A stretch of 64,000 nucleotides of DNA from Kordiimonas sp. (GCA_002700365.1 PADB01000010.1:606504-670503); one strand, 5' to 3'; positions 44,870-56,218 are shown, numbered from the stretch's first letter. Notes: generated by a model from the sequence alone, not told the origin. Translations and numbers: made by a program.

Positions 44870-46807
44870 TTAACGGTTCATTCGGTTCTCAATTAAATTG
44901 TCAACAACCGACGGATCCGCCAACGTTGATGTATCGCCAAGATTACTGAAATCGTCCTCAGCAATTTTGCGCAATATCCGCCGCATAATTTTACCCGACC
45001 GCGTTTTAGGTAACCCCGGCGCAAATTGAATGAGGTCCGGTGAGGCAATAGGGCCTATTTCGTGACGAACCCATTTTTTCAAATCATCACGCATAGGTCC
45101 TGACCCTTCCAGTCCGGCATTCAGCGTCACATAGACATAAATGCCCTGCCCTTTTACAGGGTGCGGATAACCGACTACTGCGGCCTCTGATACCAGTTCA
45201 TGGGCCACCAATGCACTTTCAATTTCGGCGGTCCCCATACGGTGGCCGGATACATTCAGCACATCATCCACGCGCCCCGTAATCCAGTAATAACCGTCTT
45301 CGTCACGACGACAGCCATCACCTGTGAAGTATTTCCCGGGATAGGTAGAAAAATAGGTCTGAATAAACCGTTCATGGTCGCCATAAACAGTCCGCATCTG
45401 TCCCGGCCAACTATCAATAATACATAGATTACCCTCTGCTGCCCCGTCCAGAACCTGTCCGTCTCCATCCACAAGCTGCGGCTGCACCCCGAAGAACGGC
45501 CGTGTGGCCGACCCGGGCTTTAAGGCCGTTGCCCCGGGAAGCGGCGTAATTAAGATGCCGCCTGTTTCCGTCTGCCACCACGTATCAACGATGGGGCAAT
45601 GCTCCTTGCCGATTTTTTCGTAATACCAACGCCAGGCTTCCGGGTTAATCGGCTCGCCCACAGATCCCATTACGCGAAGAGAGGACATATCCTGCCCTTC
45701 GATAAACTGGTCACCCGCCCCCATCAAGGCCCGGATGGCTGTTGGGGCTGTGTAAAAAATATTGACCTTATGTTTTTCGATAACATGCCAAAAACGGGAG
45801 GCATCGGGATAGGTCGGCACACCTTCAAATACCAATGTTTGTGCCCCGTTCGCCAATGGCCCATACACGATATAGCTATGGCCTGTCACCCACCCCACAT
45901 CGGCCGTACACCAATAAACCTCGCCATCACGGTAATCAAACACATATTCATGTGTCATGGAGGCATAAACCATATAGCCGCCCGTCGTATGCAAGACACC
46001 TTTTGGCTGGCCCGTAGACCCGGATGTATAAAGAATAAACAGCGGATCTTCTGCGTTCATTTCTTCCGGTTCACAGCTGCTTGACGCTTCTGACATCATT
46101 TCGTGATACCAAACATCACGTCCTGCTTCAAAATTGATATGCTGACCGGTATGACGGATAACAACCACCGTGTCCACACCCTCGGCCTTGGTTAAGGCTT
46201 CATCTGTATTCGCTTTCAAAGGGATGGTACGACCGCCGCGGACCCCTTCATCTGCTGTAATCACACAAGTAGACTGGCAATCTGTGATCCGCCCCGCAAG
46301 AGCGTCCGGCGAAAACCCCCCAAACACAACAGAATGCACCGCCCCGATACGCGCGCACGCCAGCATGGCATAGACTGCCTCGGGAATCATCGGCATATAA
46401 ATCGTTACACGGTCACCTTTTTTCACCCCGCGGGCCCGCAAAACATTAGCAAACTTGCAAACCTGCTCATAGAGCTCCTGATAAGTGATATCTTTGGAAA
46501 ATGACGGATCATCTCCTTCAAAAATAATCGCCGTTTGCGCCGCACGGTCAGGTAAATGTCTATCAACACAATTGTAGCAGGCATTTAACGTGCCATCTTC
46601 AAACCACTTGATATCCACATTCCCTGTATATGAGGTGTTCTTCACTTTGGTATAGGGTTTAAACCAATCCAGCCTTTTGCCGTGCTCTCCCCAAAACGCT
46701 TCGGGGTCATCCACAGACTGCTGATACATGGCCTGATACTGTTCATCGTTACATTTTGTGTCGGTTTTCCAATCTGTTTGGACCGGATAGATTATCTGCT
46801 CAGTCAT
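44870..46807 (-). CDS. acs: Acetyl-CoA synthetase
   Basis: 645 residues, the usual Acs length. Motifs: [20 protein letters not shown] near 265, the acetate-pocket segment [16 protein letters not shown] near 414 and [15 protein letters not shown] near 610 with the lysine that is acetylated to switch the enzyme off. It converts acetate, ATP and CoA to acetyl-CoA. It has its own terminator. The upstream region holds a copy of the locus motif, consistent with CrbS/CrbR control. Confidence 0.97.
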   Translation of the reverse strand: MTEQIIYPVQTDWKTDTKCNDEQYQAMYQQSVDDPEAFWGEHGKRLDWFKPYTKVKNTSYTGNVDIKWFEDGTLNACYNCVDRHLPDRAAQTAIIFEGDDPSFSKDITYQELYEQVCKFANVLRARGVKKGDRVTIYMPMIPEAVYAMLACARIGAVHSVVFGGFSPDALAGRITDCQSTCVITADEGVRGGRTIPLKANTDEALTKAEGVDTVVVIRHTGQHINFEAGRDVWYHEMMSEASSSCEPEEMNAEDPLFILYTSGSTGQPKGVLHTTGGYMVYASMTHEYVFDYRDGEVYWCTADVGWVTGHSYIVYGPLANGAQTLVFEGVPTYPDASRFWHVIEKHKVNIFYTAPTAIRALMGAGDQFIEGQDMSSLRVMGSVGEPINPEAWRWYYEKIGKEHCPIVDTWWQTETGGILITPLPGATALKPGSATRPFFGVQPQLVDGDGQVLDGAAEGNLCIIDSWPGQMRTVYGDHERFIQTYFSTYPGKYFTGDGCRRDEDGYYWITGRVDDVLNVSGHRMGTAEIESALVAHELVSEAAVVGYPHPVKGQGIYVYVTLNAGLEGSGPMRDDLKKWVRHEIGPIASPDLIQFAPGLPKTRSGKIMRRILRKIAEDDFSNLGDTSTLADPSVVDNLIENRMNR

Positions 46808-47149
46808 TTGTTATCCCCGTATATTTTCTACAGGAGCCCATGGCTCATTATACTCTTGGCTTTTCAATAGCATGTCGCACCCTCGCATAAGAGTATGCCA
46901 AAATTTTACGCGATCATTCTAATTAATTTTTCCACATTTCGGTCGTGGACTAAATATTAATCTTCCCAATTTTCGAGCCTAGGTGAATTAGACATTAGTC
47001 GAAGCAATCCCGCCATACACCCTTTATTTCCGGGGCATTCAGCCATCTTTCCTGCCGTTCTACGACTAATTGCCAATATCATCTGCCCCCCACAATAAGA
47101 ATAATTTTCATATCACAGATTGCATTGCACAAAACTGGGAGGTAATAAT
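46808..47149. promoter_or_regulatory. Divergent control region of acs and the porin gene with two copies of the locus motif
   Basis: No gene. On the minus strand (46985-47004) CTTCGACTAATGTCTAATTC matches the prpE site at 16 of 20 positions. On the plus strand (47060-47079) CTACGACTAATTGCCAATAT lies 70 bases before the porin start. AT-rich TAAGAATAAT near 47096 may be the porin -10. The acs copy lies 178 bases from its start, implying a longer leader. Confidence 0.55.
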
Positions 47150-48472
47150 ATGCAACCGAAACAACGCAGATCACCTTTGCGCGCGGCCCTAATGGCATCC
47201 GCGGCCTTGGGCATGATATTGCCTGCAGGCATTGCCACCGCCGCCACCAATGCGGAACTCGAAGCCCGCATCAAACAACTTGAGACAATGCTGACAGACG
47301 TCAAAAATGAGCTCATCAGTCAAAAGCAGGCAACCGCTGACAACACCAAGCGTGTTGAAAAGGCGGAACAGGACAGCCGCAGCATCTATATGGGCAATAC
47401 CAAGGTTGCTATTGGCGGCTACATCAAGGCAGACTTTATGGCCACACGCACCAGTGACGGCGCATTAGGACCAGGAAGCGCCGGCCGCGATTTTTATATC
47501 CCCGGCACTATTCCTGTCACGGGCGCACCAAGCGAAGGCTTTAACACGGATTTCTCCGGCAAGGAAACACGCCTCAATGTAAAAACAACAACGGACCTGA
47601 ATGGCCATAAACTAGTTTCTTTTATTGAAATGGATTTCCATTTATCCCCCGGCGGTAACGAACGCGTCTCCAATAGTTACAACCCACGCATGCGCCATGC
47701 TTTTGTAAAATATGACAACTGGCTGTTTGGCCAAACATGGTCTACTTTCCAGGATGTCGCCGCACTGGCTGAAAATCTGGACTTTGTAGGACCAGCTGAA
47801 AGTACTGTTTTTGAACGGCAGCCCATGATCCGTTATTCCCGTGGCGGTTTTGATATCGCCCTGGAAAACCCGGAAACAACAGTAACCCCCTTCGGCGGTG
47901 GTGCGCGCATTGTTACGGATGACGGGGAAATGCCGGACGTTATTGTCCGCTACACCCATAAAGATGACTGGGGCCATGTGGCAGGGGCGGCGATCGTCCG
48001 TCAACTAACCTACGATGATAATATGGGAATTGATGACACCACCCTCGGATGGGGGGTTAGTCTGACCGGTAAAATCAAGGTCGGCAAAAAAGATGATATC
48101 CGCTTTATGGCAATAGGCGGGGAAGGCCTTGGTCGCTATCTGGGGCTGAACACTGCCAACGGTGCCGTCCTGGACGCTGCCGGGAATCTGAACGCTATTG
48201 GGTCATATGCCGGGAATATTTCTTATCGTCACTTCTGGAACGACAAATGGCGCTCCAATCTGACACTGGGTGCTTTCTGGGCAGATAACAGCACCGCTCT
48301 CACTGGTCTTGGTGTTACCAAAGAAGTCCAAAGTGTCCACGTTAACTTGCTTTATTCCCCGGTGCCCAAAGTTACACTTGGCGCAGAATATCTCTACGCG
48401 CGGCGTGAACTGGAAAGTACAGCAGACGGCGATATGAGCCGCGTACAGTTTTCTGCCAAATACGGTTTCTAA
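47150..48472 (+). CDS. DcaP-like trimeric outer-membrane porin
   Basis: 440 residues from the ATG at 47150 (GGGAGG upstream). Signal peptide: basic RRSPLRA, then hydrophobic ALMASAALGMILPAGI, with probable cleavage after ATA. A short coiled coil (residues 35-75, LEARIKQLETMLTDVKNEL) precedes the beta-barrel, which starts IAIGGYIKADF-like and ends with FSAKYGF, a terminal aromatic typical of outer-membrane barrels. DcaP porins pass dicarboxylates and related acids. Shared motif and position suggest uptake of short-chain acids for Acs and PrpE. Confidence 0.85.
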   Translation: MQPKQRRSPLRAALMASAALGMILPAGIATAATNAELEARIKQLETMLTDVKNELISQKQATADNTKRVEKAEQDSRSIYMGNTKVAIGGYIKADFMATRTSDGALGPGSAGRDFYIPGTIPVTGAPSEGFNTDFSGKETRLNVKTTTDLNGHKLVSFIEMDFHLSPGGNERVSNSYNPRMRHAFVKYDNWLFGQTWSTFQDVAALAENLDFVGPAESTVFERQPMIRYSRGGFDIALENPETTVTPFGGGARIVTDDGEMPDVIVRYTHKDDWGHVAGAAIVRQLTYDDNMGIDDTTLGWGVSLTGKIKVGKKDDIRFMAIGGEGLGRYLGLNTANGAVLDAAGNLNAIGSYAGNISYRHFWNDKWRSNLTLGAFWADNSTALTGLGVTKEVQSVHVNLLYSPVPKVTLGAEYLYARRELESTADGDMSRVQFSAKYGF

Positions 48473-48530
48473 GACACCTGTATCTCCCCCCACTGGACTT
48501 GTTCCCGGTGACTTACAGGTGTACTACTGG

Positions 48531-48566
48531 CCGGCTCCTTATCCCCCAAGGAGCCGGTTCTTTTTC
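48531..48566 (+). terminator. Rho-independent terminator of the porin gene
   Basis: A 10-bp stem CCGGCTCCTT/AAGGAGCCGG with a seven-base loop, followed by TTCTTTTTCT. A further ACACCTGTA/TACAGGTGT inverted repeat lies at 48474-48522 just upstream. Confidence 0.93.
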
Positions 48567-48641
48567 TATATCCCTGATTTTATAAACTGGTTTTTATAAA
48601 CTGGCCGTGCTCAATCCTGCTTTATCAACATTCGAGCCGCC

Positions 48642-49448
48642 TCACGTGCCAACAGCGCGGCGGTAGAGATGCCATGACGCATGACCCAAAACCGGCAACA
48701 CCGCAAATAAGCCCAGCAAACCTGAAAGTAAGGATAACCCTGTCAGCAGTGCAATAATCACGCACCAGACAATCATGGGACGCGGATTGGCAACGACGAC
48801 TTTAACGCTGGTGACCATTGCCGTGACAAAGTCAACTTCCCGGTCATACAACATAGGAAAAGACACCACAGAAAAAGAAAAAACCGCCAAGGCAATAACC
48901 GCTCCCACGCCATTACCAATAAGCAGAAACAGCCACCCGCTGGGCGTTGTAAAAATATAGTTGATAAGCTCCGTCGCGCTCATGGATTTCATGCCTAAAA
49001 AACCAAACGACAGTAACGCCGCAATATCCATCCAGATGATGAGCGAAAACCCTGTCACCAGGGCCATCCATCCCAGATCCCGGCCACCTGCTTCACGCAC
49101 CGCGCCTAATACGCCCCCCCAACTTAATGTCTTTTCCTGTTCCAGCAAATCACTAACGGCGTAGAATCCCGTTGCGATAAAAGGCCCGATCAGCGCAAAG
49201 CCCGCCGCCAATGGATAGACCAAAAAAGGCAGGTCAAAATGCAGCAGAAGGATAATCAATATCCAACCGCCCAGGGCATAAATCCCGGCAAACGCCAGTC
49301 CGTATAGGGGGGCGGCCCGAAAGTCCCGCAATCCGGCGGCAATGGCCGCAAGAATATCATTATAAGTTACAGGTAAGACCTCTGGCCCTATCTCCCCACG
49401 GCGTGACGTCTCCGCCTTTTTCGCCTTATTGGTTGCTGCCTTCGTCAT
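48642..49448 (-). CDS. DUF2189 family membrane protein
   Basis: 268 residues from the ATG at 49448, which has GGGGAGG upstream; a longer frame to 49517 is less likely. It has about six membrane helices. Family marks: the N-terminal LRDFRAAPLYGLAFAGIYAL, central GRDLGWMALVTGFSLIIWMD and C-terminal LPVLGHASWHLYRR. Its function is unknown, but relatives often lie near cytochrome oxidase or energy genes. Confidence 0.85.
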   Translation of the reverse strand: MTKAATNKAKKAETSRRGEIGPEVLPVTYNDILAAIAAGLRDFRAAPLYGLAFAGIYALGGWILIILLLHFDLPFLVYPLAAGFALIGPFIATGFYAVSDLLEQEKTLSWGGVLGAVREAGGRDLGWMALVTGFSLIIWMDIAALLSFGFLGMKSMSATELINYIFTTPSGWLFLLIGNGVGAVIALAVFSFSVVSFPMLYDREVDFVTAMVTSVKVVVANPRPMIVWCVIIALLTGLSLLSGLLGLFAVLPVLGHASWHLYRRAVGT

Positions 49449-49684
49449 TTTCGCCTCCCCGCTACTGATGATGACATCCCACAAAATATTTTCACGACCC
49501 GACATTTCCGATCGCACGATATTGCGGAGTATAGCCTATCTTTGTAATGACGGGAATGCATCGTATGGTGATCGGCATCAGTACCCGGCGCATCTATCCA
49601 GCGAATTTATAATGGACACCAATCGTGCTTATGCCCCCGTTATGTTCCCCCGTTGTGTTCTCCTGTGCCGTTACCTCCATGTTG

Positions 49685-50509
49685 TTATCCAAAGGCCTGC
49701 ACAAACATGCGTAATGCGACAACAAACAGGAAAAGGCCGAACAGAACACTTAACATGCGCGCCGTCAGGGCATGTGCGACTTTGGCACCCAACGGCGCCA
49801 TCCACACCGTCATCGGAGAAATAATCAAAAACCCCACCAGATTAACATAGCCCACAGACCCCGGGGGACGCCCCGCGACATCCCAACCCGCCACCATAAA
49901 ACCAAATGTACCCGGCAGGCTAATAAACAGCCCAAATAACGCTGCCGTTCCCACCGCCCGATGAACAGACTGCCCCATCAACGTCATCAGTGGCACAGCC
50001 ACCGTCCCGCCGCCAATACCCATCATGCTGGACACAGCACCAATCCCTATGGGCAAAACGGGTGACAAAATACCCCGCGGCACATCATCAGCAATTTGTT
50101 TATTGTCCAGCGGCAACATCATCTTGACCGCGACCAATGCCGCCACCACACCAAAGATCACCGACAGCACCCGACTGTCAACCTGTGCCGCTGCCCAGAC
50201 ACCGATCACCGCCCCAAGGAAGATCGGCCCGGCCCATCGCCTCATTAAGCTGAAGTCCACCGCCTCACGGCGGTGATGGGCACGACTTGAAGAAAGGGAT
50301 GTGGGAATAATCGTGGCCAATGATGTCGCCACAGCCACATGCATGCGTATGGCCGGGTCCACCCCCAACAACCCCAACGCAAATTCCAGTACAGGCACAA
50401 TGACAATACCGCCACCGACCCCCAAAAGTCCCGCCAAAAGTCCTGCCGCTGCCCCTGTCGCAATCATCAAACCCAATAAGGGAACAAATTCAAGCACAGC
50501 GTTCATCAT
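49685..50509 (-). CDS. TauE/SafE family sulfite exporter-like permease
   Basis: 274 residues, about eight helices in two repeats: GLLAGLLGVGGGIVIVPVL near the start and GAVSSMMGIGGGTVAVPLM in the second half, both with the family G-x-G-G-G signature. Such proteins move organosulfur anions across the inner membrane. It starts by ATGA overlap with mobB, so the two form an operon. Confidence 0.9.
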   Translation of the reverse strand: MMNAVLEFVPLLGLMIATGAAAGLLAGLLGVGGGIVIVPVLEFALGLLGVDPAIRMHVAVATSLATIIPTSLSSSRAHHRREAVDFSLMRRWAGPIFLGAVIGVWAAAQVDSRVLSVIFGVVAALVAVKMMLPLDNKQIADDVPRGILSPVLPIGIGAVSSMMGIGGGTVAVPLMTLMGQSVHRAVGTAALFGLFISLPGTFGFMVAGWDVAGRPPGSVGYVNLVGFLIISPMTVWMAPLGAKVAHALTARMLSVLFGLFLFVVALRMFVQAFG

Positions 50510-50997
50510 GATATCAGCATCTCGATATAACGCACCACCGCCTTTGGGTCGTTAACATCCAAAAGCGGCACGGTAGCCGCCAATGTCATATCATCTGTCG
50601 CAATGGCACAAACGGAGGGGTCATGAGGCGCCAGAAGCTCTTTGCCAACAGCAGGCCGATGCACTTCGATCTTGGGGATATCCCACCCTTTAAATCCTTC
50701 AACCAGCAAAATATCGACAGGTGACATTTTAGCGCATATCTCATCCAGGCCAATTTTCTCTGCCGGGGCAGCCTCATGCATCAAGGCCCATCGCTGATCC
50801 GACACCAGCATGACTTCCCCGGCCCCTGCCGTACGATGCCGATGACTGTCTTTACCCGGTTGGTCTATATCAAAATGGTGATGGCAATGTTTGACAACAG
50901 ACACGCTATGCCCCCTCGCCTGCAAAAGCGGGATCACCTGCTCCATTAACGTCGTCTTCCCGCTGCCACTCCAGCCTGCAATCCCGATGACTTTCAC
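50506..50997 (-). CDS. mobB: Molybdopterin-guanine dinucleotide biosynthesis protein MobB
   Basis: 163 residues. A P-loop GWSGSGKTTLMEQVIP at residues 7-22, followed by SVVKHCHHHFDIDQPGKDSHRHRTAGA, the typical MobB segment, and LLVEGFKGWDIPKIEVHR. It is a GTP-binding adapter in molybdenum cofactor maturation. No MobA is adjacent. It is upstream of, and coupled to, the TauE-like gene. Unrelated to plasmid mob genes. Confidence 0.93.
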   Translation of the reverse strand: MKVIGIAGWSGSGKTTLMEQVIPLLQARGHSVSVVKHCHHHFDIDQPGKDSHRHRTAGAGEVMLVSDQRWALMHEAAPAEKIGLDEICAKMSPVDILLVEGFKGWDIPKIEVHRPAVGKELLAPHDPSVCAIATDDMTLAATVPLLDVNDPKAVVRYIEMLIS

Positions 50998-51090
50998 GTT
51001 ACCTCCCGCCTGTGCCGCTGTCTTTACATGACGTTAGCCGACCGGGAGTAACCTGTCATTATGTTCGCAACAAATAAATAGGGAAAAAGA

Positions 51091-51165
51091 TGGTGCCGCT
51101 AGGTGGAATTGAACCACCGGCCTCATCATTACCAATGATGCGCTCTACCCCTGAGCTATAGCGGC
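51091..51165 (-). tRNA. tRNA-Thr(GGT)
   Basis: On the minus strand GCCGCTA (51165-51159) pairs with TAGCGGC near the 3' end. The anticodon loop TTGGTAA gives GGT, the T-arm has GGTTCAATTCC, and the discriminator A is followed by an encoded CCA. 75 bases. The four-arm fold is regular. Confidence 0.96.
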
Positions 51166-51395
51166 CCGTCTTAGTCTTTGCAGTCGTATTAGGGCTGACC
51201 CAAATGATGCTCTGAACATGTTGCCCGGACACATCCCATGGATCGGCGCGGAATGTGCCATAGACTCTACCCTGACGCAAGCCCTATTATGATTTTGTCC
51301 TCCCGTTTATCAGCCCTCTTTCCTCCCCCTGAAAGATTGCTTATAACAGATAAAAAAGTGAAGTTTATAACGATATCACAGACTGGAAGACCCGG

Positions 51396-51587
51396 ATGTC
51401 AAACACAGGAACCGGCCCTGCGCATAGAGGCAAAGCCCATAAACAAAAAATGCAGGATGATCGCGAAAAACGTCTGGCACAGGCTTTGCGCGATAATTTG
51501 CGCCGACGCAAAGCAGCAAAGCCTTCTACGGATTCCGAAATAGACCCCGAAGCACCCACGAAGCCTCGCCATCCCAACCCGTCCTAA
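51396..51587 (+). CDS. Small basic hypothetical protein, 63 aa
   Basis: Rich in charged residues: [20 protein letters not shown] then [10 protein letters not shown]. Short proteins with an ALR.NLRRRK core occur next to murA or dcd in other alphaproteobacteria, as I recall, and the position fits. Function unknown. Confidence 0.6.
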   Translation: MSNTGTGPAHRGKAHKQKMQDDREKRLAQALRDNLRRRKAAKPSTDSEIDPEAPTKPRHPNPS

Positions 51588-51661
51588 GCGTTCTTGCCTC
51601 ACCACCTGTGGTTAAGGTACAAACAATTCTCAACGAAGCTAACACAAGGAATACGGCCACC

Positions 51662-52231
51662 ATGTCCATCATGTCTGATAAATGGATCCGGGAAAAATCA
51701 TTGAACGAAGGCATGATCGAACCGTTTGTTGACCGCCAGTCCAATAAGGGGGTCATCTCCTACGGTTTATCCTCTTACGGTTATGACGCCCGGGTGTCAG
51801 AAGATTTCAAGATTTTCACCAATGTGGACTCCGCTGTGGTCGACCCGAAAGACTTTTCCCATCAAAGTTTTGTTGACCGGTCGGGGGACGTCTGCATTAT
51901 TCCGCCGAATTCCTTTGCACTGGCCCGCACGGTTGAATATTTCCGCATCCCCGAGGATGTACTGGTGATTTGTCTGGGGAAATCCACCTATGCACGCTGC
52001 GGTATTATTGTGAACGTCACGCCGCTAGAACCCGGATGGGAAGGGCATGTCACACTGGAATTTTCCAACACAACGCCTTTGCCCGCAAAAATCTATGCCA
52101 ATGAAGGAGCCTGTCAGTTTTTATTCCTGGAAGGAAATGAACCCTGTGAAGTCTCTTACAAAGACCGGGGTGGAAAATACATGGGGCAAACAGGTGTGAC
52201 CCTGCCGCGTATGATGAAACACAAAAGCTGA
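51662..52231 (+). CDS. dcd: dCTP deaminase
   Basis: 189 residues from the ATG at 51662 ([20 protein letters not shown]), the usual start in the family. The dUTPase-fold core includes [31 protein letters not shown] with the catalytic Glu following in [13 protein letters not shown], and the C-terminal [13 protein letters not shown] lid. It makes dUTP from dCTP for thymidylate synthesis. Trimeric cytosolic enzyme. Confidence 0.96.
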   Translation: MSIMSDKWIREKSLNEGMIEPFVDRQSNKGVISYGLSSYGYDARVSEDFKIFTNVDSAVVDPKDFSHQSFVDRSGDVCIIPPNSFALARTVEYFRIPEDVLVICLGKSTYARCGIIVNVTPLEPGWEGHVTLEFSNTTPLPAKIYANEGACQFLFLEGNEPCEVSYKDRGGKYMGQTGVTLPRMMKHKS

Positions 52232-52310
52232 TAAGCCCGCCAAATCATACAGCGGCGATAATGACTGCCCTGCGCCCGGCCTCGCACGGCTCAATACAGA
52301 AAGCATAATC

Positions 52311-53594
52311 ATGGAAAAAATCGTCATTCAGGGTGGGGCCAGATTAGAAGGGCAAATCCCTATAAGTGGGGCAAAAAATGCTGCCCTCCCGCTGATGGCC
52401 GCCAGTCTGCTGACATCAGATACGCTCACTTTGGGGAATATCCCTGATTTAGCGGATATCCGTACGTTGTCCCAGCTGCTAACGGCATTGGGAGTGGGAT
52501 TAAATCATGAAAAAAGTGCGGAAAAAACGTCCCTTTCTTTTACCGCTAGGGATGTCTACAACACCACTGCCCCTTATGACATTGTCCGTAAAATGCGGGC
52601 CTCTATTTTGGTGTTAGGGCCTCTCCTTGCCCGTTTTGGGGAGGCAACAGTGTCCCTGCCTGGTGGTTGCGCCATTGGCAACCGGCCGATCGACCTGCAC
52701 CTTAAAGGATTTGAAGATCTGGGCGCCGACATAGAATTGGCCGACGGCTATGTCAGGGCCACGGCCCCTAAAGGATTAAAAGGCGCGGTTGTTCATTTCC
52801 CGGTTGTCTCCGTCGGGGCCACAGAAAATATCCTGATGGCCGCGTGCCTGGCCGATGGGGAGACCGTTATTGAAAATGCCGCCCGTGAACCAGAAATTTC
52901 AGACCTTGCCCATTGTTTGCAAGCCATGGGGGCGCAGATCGAAGGGCTCGGCACAGAGCGTCTTGTCATACAGGGACAGCCACAATTACATGGCGCACAA
53001 TATAATGTCATGGCCGACAGAATCGAAGCGGGTAGTTATATTGCGGCGGCCGCCATGACCCACGGCAAGATCGAAATATTAGGTCAGGACCTCCTGCCGA
53101 TCATGACGGGCTTTGCCGATACTTTAAAGTCTGCCGGGGTCTCCCTCACCCCCACAGACGGCGGCATACTGGCCACATTAAAACGCCCAAAAGTCAAAGG
53201 ACTAAATGTCGTCACACAACCCTATCCCGGTTTTCCTACGGATATGCAGGCGCAAATCATGGCCATGATGACATTATGTGACGGGGCGTCGGTCATAACC
53301 GAAACCATTTTTGAAAATCGTTATATGCATGTACCGGAACTGACCCGTATGGGCGCGGATATCACTGTACACGGATCAACGGCGACGGTTCGCGGCGTCA
53401 GTCACCTGACCGGGGCGCCAGTTATGGCAACGGATCTTCGGGCTTCTATGTCATTGGTCCTTGCCGGGCTCGCGGCAGAGGGAGAAACAACCGTGAATCG
53501 TATCTATCACCTTGACCGCGGTTATGAGCGTCTGACAGAAAAGTTATATGCGTGTGGCGCACGGATCCAACGCCAGAAAGCCGAAAATACATAA
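52311..53594 (+). CDS. murA: UDP-N-acetylglucosamine 1-carboxyvinyltransferase
   Basis: 427 residues. [14 protein letters not shown] at the start holds the substrate lysine. The loop [18 protein letters not shown] near residue 117 carries the catalytic Cys that fosfomycin attacks. The C-terminal [12 protein letters not shown] is also typical. It catalyses the first committed step of peptidoglycan synthesis. It is followed closely by the DUF2948 gene. Confidence 0.97.
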   Translation: MEKIVIQGGARLEGQIPISGAKNAALPLMAASLLTSDTLTLGNIPDLADIRTLSQLLTALGVGLNHEKSAEKTSLSFTARDVYNTTAPYDIVRKMRASILVLGPLLARFGEATVSLPGGCAIGNRPIDLHLKGFEDLGADIELADGYVRATAPKGLKGAVVHFPVVSVGATENILMAACLADGETVIENAAREPEISDLAHCLQAMGAQIEGLGTERLVIQGQPQLHGAQYNVMADRIEAGSYIAAAAMTHGKIEILGQDLLPIMTGFADTLKSAGVSLTPTDGGILATLKRPKVKGLNVVTQPYPGFPTDMQAQIMAMMTLCDGASVITETIFENRYMHVPELTRMGADITVHGSTATVRGVSHLTGAPVMATDLRASMSLVLAGLAAEGETTVNRIYHLDRGYERLTEKLYACGARIQRQKAENT

Positions 53595-53641
53595 GGTTTG
53601 TGATAATATTTTCCGCATGATCGCGACAGGAATGAATATAT

Positions 53642-54130
53642 ATGGTCACTGCTCTTAAATTACGTGCGGAAGATAGCGTCGATTTGGCCGTTTTGGCGTC
53701 TTATCTGCAAGATGCTGTAGTGCAGGTCCGCGATATTGCCTGGCAACCGCAGCATCATCGATTCGCTATAATGCTGAACCGTTATGTCTGGGAACAAGAC
53801 AACGTGACAGATACGGATGCAAACCAAGACCTAAGCATGAATACATGCCAACGCATTCGCACCGGACTTCATTTTAATGGGATCCTGAAGGTCAGCAGCC
53901 ATGATCTCCCCCGTCACGATAAAAGCCATATTCTGGAACTTTTAACCATCAGTGGGGAAAAGGCAGAAAACGACCAGTATACCGTCACTCTTATCTTTGC
54001 AGGAGGTGGGGCCATTCGCCTGCATGCCGAATGTATTGAAGCATTAATGTCCGATATCGGTGACCCATGGCCGGCAAAATGCCTGCCGCACCACAAAATT
54101 CTGGACGAAATCCCGGCAAAAGACGTGTAA
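53642..54130 (+). CDS. DUF2948 family protein
   Basis: 162 residues. Starts LKLRAEDSVDLAVLASYLQD, has ARDIAWQPQHHRFAIMLNRYVW-type core and the IRLHAECIEALMSDIGDPWP ending seen in DUF2948 proteins encoded between murA and hisD/hisG in alphaproteobacteria. No known function; cytosolic. Confidence 0.88.
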   Translation: MVTALKLRAEDSVDLAVLASYLQDAVVQVRDIAWQPQHHRFAIMLNRYVWEQDNVTDTDANQDLSMNTCQRIRTGLHFNGILKVSSHDLPRHDKSHILELLTISGEKAENDQYTVTLIFAGGGAIRLHAECIEALMSDIGDPWPAKCLPHHKILDEIPAKDV

Positions 54131-54266
54131 TTTGCTCTCTTCTGCCGGAAAGCGTGATTTCACACTGGCAACTATGCCTACAATCCCTTACATAATGACG
54201 GCAGCAAACAAGCCCGTAACACTTATAGGCACTGGGCATTGATACGAACGTTAAGGAGAAGACAAG

Positions 54267-54941
54267 GTGTCTGGCAACGACCCGTTAGTCTTGGCATTGC
54301 CAAAGGGGCGTATTTTGAAAGAGGTCATGCCGATCATCCGCGCCGCTGGCATCGAACCGGAGGCCGCATTCGATGACCCGAAATCACGCAAGCTGAAATT
54401 CGAAACGAACCATTCTGATATACAAATCATTCGGGTGCGTAGTTTTGATGTGGCAACCTTTGTTGCCTTCGGCGCCGCCCATTTAGGCGTGGCTGGCAAC
54501 GATGTGCTGATGGAATTTGACTACAGCGAAATTTACGCCCCGTTGGATCTTGATATCGGACATTGCCGTCTTTCGGTCGCCGAACCGGAAGAACTCAGCA
54601 AAACAGATGACCCCCGTCGTTGGAGCCATGTGCGTGTGGCGACAAAATATCCGAATTTGACGCGCAAACATTTTGCCGAACGCGGGGTGCAGGCCGAATG
54701 TATTAAACTGAACGGTGCCATGGAACTGGCCCCCAATTTAGGGTTATGCCGCCGGATTGTTGACCTGGTCAGTACGGGCTCTACACTAAAAGCTAATGGT
54801 TTGGTCGAAGTCGAAAAAATAGTTGATATTACATCGCGTTTTATCGTCAACAGGCCCGCCTTTAAAACCCGTAATGCCGAAGTCGGCGGATGGGTAAAAC
54901 GCGTAGAGGAGGCCTTAAATGGTCTTAAGGCTGCACAGTAA
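54267..54941 (+). CDS. hisG: ATP phosphoribosyltransferase, short form
   Basis: 224 residues with a GTG start preceded by [22 protein letters not shown] at the N-terminus and the [23 protein letters not shown]-binding segment near residue 170 identify HisG. The C-terminal regulatory domain is absent, as in the short form that needs HisZ, which is not in the window. First step of histidine synthesis. The last 23 bases overlap hisD. Confidence 0.96.
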   Translation: MSGNDPLVLALPKGRILKEVMPIIRAAGIEPEAAFDDPKSRKLKFETNHSDIQIIRVRSFDVATFVAFGAAHLGVAGNDVLMEFDYSEIYAPLDLDIGHCRLSVAEPEELSKTDDPRRWSHVRVATKYPNLTRKHFAERGVQAECIKLNGAMELAPNLGLCRRIVDLVSTGSTLKANGLVEVEKIVDITSRFIVNRPAFKTRNAEVGGWVKRVEEALNGLKAAQ

Positions 54942-56214
54942 AGACGCAACATTTTCGCAAGACTTCAGCGCATTGCTGCATGCCAGCCGCGATGCACAGG
55001 ATGACGTGCGGGCGGTCGTGCTGGATATTCTGGCCGATGTACGCCGTCGTGGCGATACGGCTTTACGTGAATATACGAAACGTTTCGACCGTATTGATAT
55101 GACCGCCTCAACGATGAAAGTCACGACGTCGGAAATCGAAACCGCTTGGCAACAATGCCAGCAAGAGACGCTTGACGCACTATACGTCGCGGCAAAACGC
55201 ATAGAAGACTTTCACCATCGTCACCTGCCGACAGATGACAGTCTCACAGATAAAGAAGGCGTTGCCTTAGGGGTACGGTGGACCGCCGTCGAAGCCGCGG
55301 GCCTGTATGTGCCCGGGGGAAAAGCCAGCTATCCTTCTTCTGTTTTAATGAATGCCATCCCGGCGAAAGTGGCCGGCGTGGAACGCATCGTTATGGTGGT
55401 GCCCGCCCCAGATGGGGTTTTGAACCCCTTGGTCCTGGCCGCCGCGAAATTAGCCGGCGTCACAGAAATTTATAAAATCGGCGGTGCACAAGCCGTCGCA
55501 GCTCTGGCCTATGGCACAGAAACAATCCAACCGGTTGATATCATTACAGGCCCCGGCAATGCCTTTGTTGCCGAAGCAAAACGTGAAGTTTTCGGTACTG
55601 TCGGTATTGATATGGTTGCAGGGCCATCCGAAATACTGGTGGTTGCCGATAATAAAAATGACCCGCAATGGATAGCAATTGATCTATTAAGTCAGGCCGA
55701 ACATGACGAGGTCGCTCAATCCATCCTCATTACGGATGACGCTGATTATGCAACAATGGTCGAAGCCGCCGTTGAAAACCAGCTTTCTACATTACCGCGT
55801 GCCTCCATTGCCCGAAAAAGCTGGGAAGACCACGGCGTTGTCATTGTCGTAGATGATCTACGAAATGCACCGCCACTTATTAATAAACTGGCGCCGGAAC
55901 ATTTGGAGCTTGCCGTGGATAGCCCCGATACCATATTGGCAGATACCCGCAATGCAGGGTCCATATTCCTGGGCCGTCATACACCCGAAGCCATCGGCGA
56001 TTATGTTGCTGGCCCCAACCATGTATTACCCACGGCACGGTCAGCCCGCTTTTCATCAGGGTTGTCGGTTCTTAACTTCATGAAACGCAGCACCCTCATC
56101 CAATGCAGTGCCGCAAGCCTGGAACGCATCGGCCCTGCTGCCATAACCCTTGCCGAAGCAGAAGGGCTGCACGCCCATGCCCGTTCTATTGATATCCGTT
56201 TGACAGACAGGTGA
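54919..56214 (+). CDS. hisD: Histidinol dehydrogenase
   Basis: 431 residues. Signature stretches: [52 protein letters not shown] (zinc ligands Gln and His) and [17 protein letters not shown] near the C-terminus. Two NAD-dependent oxidations make histidine. The start overlaps hisG, and the next gene begins four bases after the stop. Confidence 0.97.
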   Translation: MVLRLHSKDATFSQDFSALLHASRDAQDDVRAVVLDILADVRRRGDTALREYTKRFDRIDMTASTMKVTTSEIETAWQQCQQETLDALYVAAKRIEDFHHRHLPTDDSLTDKEGVALGVRWTAVEAAGLYVPGGKASYPSSVLMNAIPAKVAGVERIVMVVPAPDGVLNPLVLAAAKLAGVTEIYKIGGAQAVAALAYGTETIQPVDIITGPGNAFVAEAKREVFGTVGIDMVAGPSEILVVADNKNDPQWIAIDLLSQAEHDEVAQSILITDDADYATMVEAAVENQLSTLPRASIARKSWEDHGVVIVVDDLRNAPPLINKLAPEHLELAVDSPDTILADTRNAGSIFLGRHTPEAIGDYVAGPNHVLPTARSARFSSGLSVLNFMKRSTLIQCSAASLERIGPAAITLAEAEGLHAHARSIDIRLTDR

Positions 56215-56218
56215 TCTG

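Noticed and set aside
48600-48700. A second frame across the DUF2189 gene end reading HGISTAALLAREAARMLI
   Set aside because: The DUF2189 frame ends in the expected LYRRAV region, and the alternative frame has no start. A frameshift is not needed to explain the gene.
51091-51165. tRNA-Thr (and tRNA-Phe at 60084) as the island attachment site
   Set aside because: Both tRNA genes are intact, lie more than 25 kb from the island and have no flanking integrase or repeats of their 3' ends.
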